From the NCBI GenBank assembly GCA_007116035.1, contig SKJG01000146.1, positions 1 through 37,025 of the forward strand: a DNA stretch of 37,025 nucleotides, in the 5' to 3' direction. Both the position numbers and the translations under genes were made by a program. Of the stretch, positions 35,775 to 37,025 are shown piece by piece. A model generated the notes under the pieces. The model was not told the origin of the DNA. It searched no databases and saw only the letters and a program-made list of their open reading frames with translations. The first letter of the stretch is position 1. The number at the start of each line of letters is the position of its first letter. The stretch is from Thioalkalivibrio sp. (GTDB lineage: Bacteria > Pseudomonadota > Gammaproteobacteria > Ectothiorhodospirales > Ectothiorhodospiraceae).

Positions 35775-35793
35775 AATGCGAATCGTTCCTATT
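35775..35793. promoter_or_regulatory. Fur-box-like site upstream of hemP
   Basis: AATGCGAATCGTTCCTATT matches the Fur-type palindrome AATGAGAATCATTCTCATT at 15 of 19 positions. It overlaps TTGACA (35792-35797), a perfect -35 hexamer with TACCGT 17 bases later, so Fur binding would block transcription when iron is plentiful. Confidence 0.6.
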
Positions 35794-35920
35794 GACATTC
35801 CTATTCGCTACGCTTACCGTTTGGGCCATGCGCGGGATCGCGCGGAGCGGCCCATCGGCCGGTGGCGGCAAGTCCTGCGGCAGCAATTTACAACCAAACC
35901 CAATTTCCTGGAGAGTCGGA

Positions 35921-36106
35921 ATGTGGGAACACCATCAGCCAAAATCCGAACGCCCGGGTTCGAACGCCCCGAGGGCCAGCACTGAATCCCAGCGAATCAA
36001 CAGCGCGGCATTGTTCTCTTCGGGGGACGTGGTCCTGATCCACCATCAGGGAACCGTCTACACCTTGCGCAAGACGCGCAACGGCAAGCTGATTCTGACC
36101 AAATGA
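35921..36106 (+). CDS. hemP: Hemin uptake protein HemP
   Basis: Predicted 61 residues. The C-terminal half (RINSAALFSSGDVVLIHHQG then TVYTLRKTRNGKLILTK) is the HemP domain, with its ending GKLILTK intact. HemP is a small cytosolic protein needed for expression of haemin-uptake genes in several proteobacteria. ATG 35921 has GGAG 8 bases upstream, and the resulting length is typical of the family. A Fur-box-like site lies about 130 bases upstream. Unusually, no TonB-dependent haem receptor or haem ABC transporter gene follows. Confidence 0.88.
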   Translation: MWEHHQPKSERPGSNAPRASTESQRINSAALFSSGDVVLIHHQGTVYTLRKTRNGKLILTK

Positions 36107-36254
36107 GACCAAACGCAACCATTCTTGATCGATACCGCCCTCCCACGCGTATCGCAACCTTCAAGCCTGCTGCCATCCGGCAGGATTCGGCGGTTCCCTT
36201 CTCAGCTGCCCTGATTGCGGCGTCTGCGGACAAACAGCCACCGACCTCGACCAC

Positions 36255-36542
36255 ATGATTCTGCGCGCTCACAGGTTCCGGAAAGGAACCGACTCGAAAC
36301 AACGGGCGCTGGGATCGCTTGGTGTCTCGCACCGCGCGCAGATCCTGGACGCAGCCGATTCCGCGGCCCTGCGCGCTCTGGTCCTTCTGGGGTTGATCGA
36401 AGGCTCGGAGATCCGCGTCGAGGCCCGGGATTTCCGCGGCGGCGTCACCATCGAAGCGGGGGGTCGACGGATGCACATCCCCGCCTACCTTGCGCAACGG
36501 ATCTGGGTTCAACCCGTGTACGCGCCTGGAATCATTGGATAG
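36255..36542 (+). CDS. FeoA-domain protein
   Basis: Predicted 95 residues. Residues 30-90 fit the SH3-like FeoA domain: ILDAADSAALRALVLLGLIEGSEIRVEARDF (shown as LRALVLLGLIEGSEI), then GGVTIEAGGRRMHIPAYLAQRIWV. FeoA proteins assist the FeoB ferrous iron transporter or serve as small regulators. No feoB follows. It lies 148 bases after hemP on the same strand and may be under the same iron control. The ribosome binding site is weak, so the start is uncertain. Confidence 0.72.
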   Translation: MILRAHRFRKGTDSKQRALGSLGVSHRAQILDAADSAALRALVLLGLIEGSEIRVEARDFRGGVTIEAGGRRMHIPAYLAQRIWVQPVYAPGIIG

Positions 36543-36845
36543 TGGACCACCTGGGATCCCTTCAACCCCTCTTCCTGCAACCCGCCAAAGCCCTGGAATG
36601 AAGGGATACCGGAGCGAATCATCCCTGCCCTGCCGAAACAGCAATCCTCCCGGGCCCCTCCCCCGGTCGGCAAGCTTTTGCCCCAGGCTTTAGGGCCTGC
36701 CCCCTGCGCTGCACTGCCCGGCCATCGCTGTAGATTCCTGTCCTCCACCGGACGGCCAGGCTGCTGACTCCCCTGTACAGATTTTACTACCCCCCCCTTG
36801 CACTTGCAGTTACGCTGGCCCTGTCGGGCTGCGGCAGCAGCAGTA
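36543..36845. other. Gene-poor stretch with poly-C tract and orphan lipoprotein signal frame
   Basis: No complete gene is seen in these 303 bases. A run of eight C (36790-36797) is followed by a frame reading LALAVTLALSGCGSSS (Cys codon 36830-36832), a textbook lipoprotein signal. That frame has no ATG/GTG/TTG start and is out of frame with the downstream coding region. Confidence 0.5.
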
Positions 36846-37025
36846 ATGACTCGCACCGAGGCGATGATCCGCGTCGCCCCGGAAGCCTCCGCCTTGAGCG
36901 AAGCGGATATCCTCACCCTGCCTGCGCGCCAGTGCGGCTATGCGATGCGCGATGACCACGGCAAGGATTTGCTCGTGCTGACTGTGGACGGGTATCTGCA
37001 TAGCGTGGATTTGGCCGACTGGGAA
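36846..37025 (+). CDS. Hypothetical protein (3'-truncated by window edge)
   Basis: Open to the window end: MTRTEAMIRVAPEASALSEA ... LLVLTVDGYLHSVDLADWE, 60 residues. High GC at third codon positions supports this as the coding frame. It has no ribosome binding site, and the true N-terminus may be the lipoprotein signal upstream in another frame, which would need a one-base shift near 36845. Family not recognised. Confidence 0.5.
   Translation, partial: MTRTEAMIRVAPEASALSEADILTLPARQCGYAMRDDHGKDLLVLTVDGYLHSVDLADWE

Noticed and set aside
35955-35985. tRNA T-loop-like GGTTCGAAC
   Set aside because: It lies inside the hemP reading frame and no acceptor or anticodon arm can be formed around it.

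Overview
The window is a high-GC bacterial chromosome segment with a gammaproteobacterial gene complement: glnS, recJ, a complete mod locus, cyclopropane fatty acid synthase, a PrpD-type methylcitrate operon, and HemP next to a Fur-box-like site. The protein style (acidic, GC-rich, purple-sulfur/halophile-like) makes me favour Chromatiales or Ectothiorhodospiraceae. That placement is an inference from sequence style, not from a marker gene. No tRNA, rRNA, CRISPR array, transposase or prophage gene was seen.

Layout. 1-4900 (minus strand): a partial membrane-anchored protein, a membrane acyl-CoA desaturase with a long charged C-terminal tail, RecJ, and a sodium:alanine-type symporter. 5303-8816: a GH13 subfamily 18 glucosyl phosphorylase, a DUF456 membrane protein on the other strand, and an L-lactate dehydrogenase. 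8817-9285: a gene-free, locally AT-rich stretch with three exact DnaA boxes, two of them forming a perfect inverted repeat, plus a 13-mer-like motif. 9286-11864: glnS and a cytosolic trypsin-like protease, divergently arranged.

11996-18444 (minus strand): modE with a clear ModE operator, modA, modB and modC, then cfa followed 2 bases later by a geranylgeranyl-reductase-like flavoprotein. 18614-21187: a small unknown ORF, a SAM methyltransferase and a MurG-like glycosyltransferase, with hairpin-forming interspersed repeats between them. 21614-25348: a TPP-dependent acetolactate synthase-like enzyme, an AcuI/YhdH acryloyl-CoA reductase and a metallo-beta-lactamase-fold hydrolase.

25528-31080 (minus strand): prpE-prpB-prpC-prpD, which activates propionate and carries it through the 2-methylcitrate cycle to pyruvate and succinate. 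The downstream acuI could feed acrylate carbon into it. A REP-like inverted repeat pair separates prpD from the hydrolase gene. 31364-32980: a soluble PAS hybrid histidine kinase. 33199-37025 (plus strand): a 5'-truncated BASS/ACR3-type transporter remnant, small lipoproteins, an exported DsrE-like protein, a Fur-box-preceded hemP, an orphan FeoA-domain protein, and a partial gene at the window end that may be frameshifted from a lipoprotein signal.

The candidates most worth a second look are the DnaA-box cluster at 9004-9220, the cfa plus flavoprotein pair, and the two related intergenic elements near 19.9 kb and 25.5 kb.
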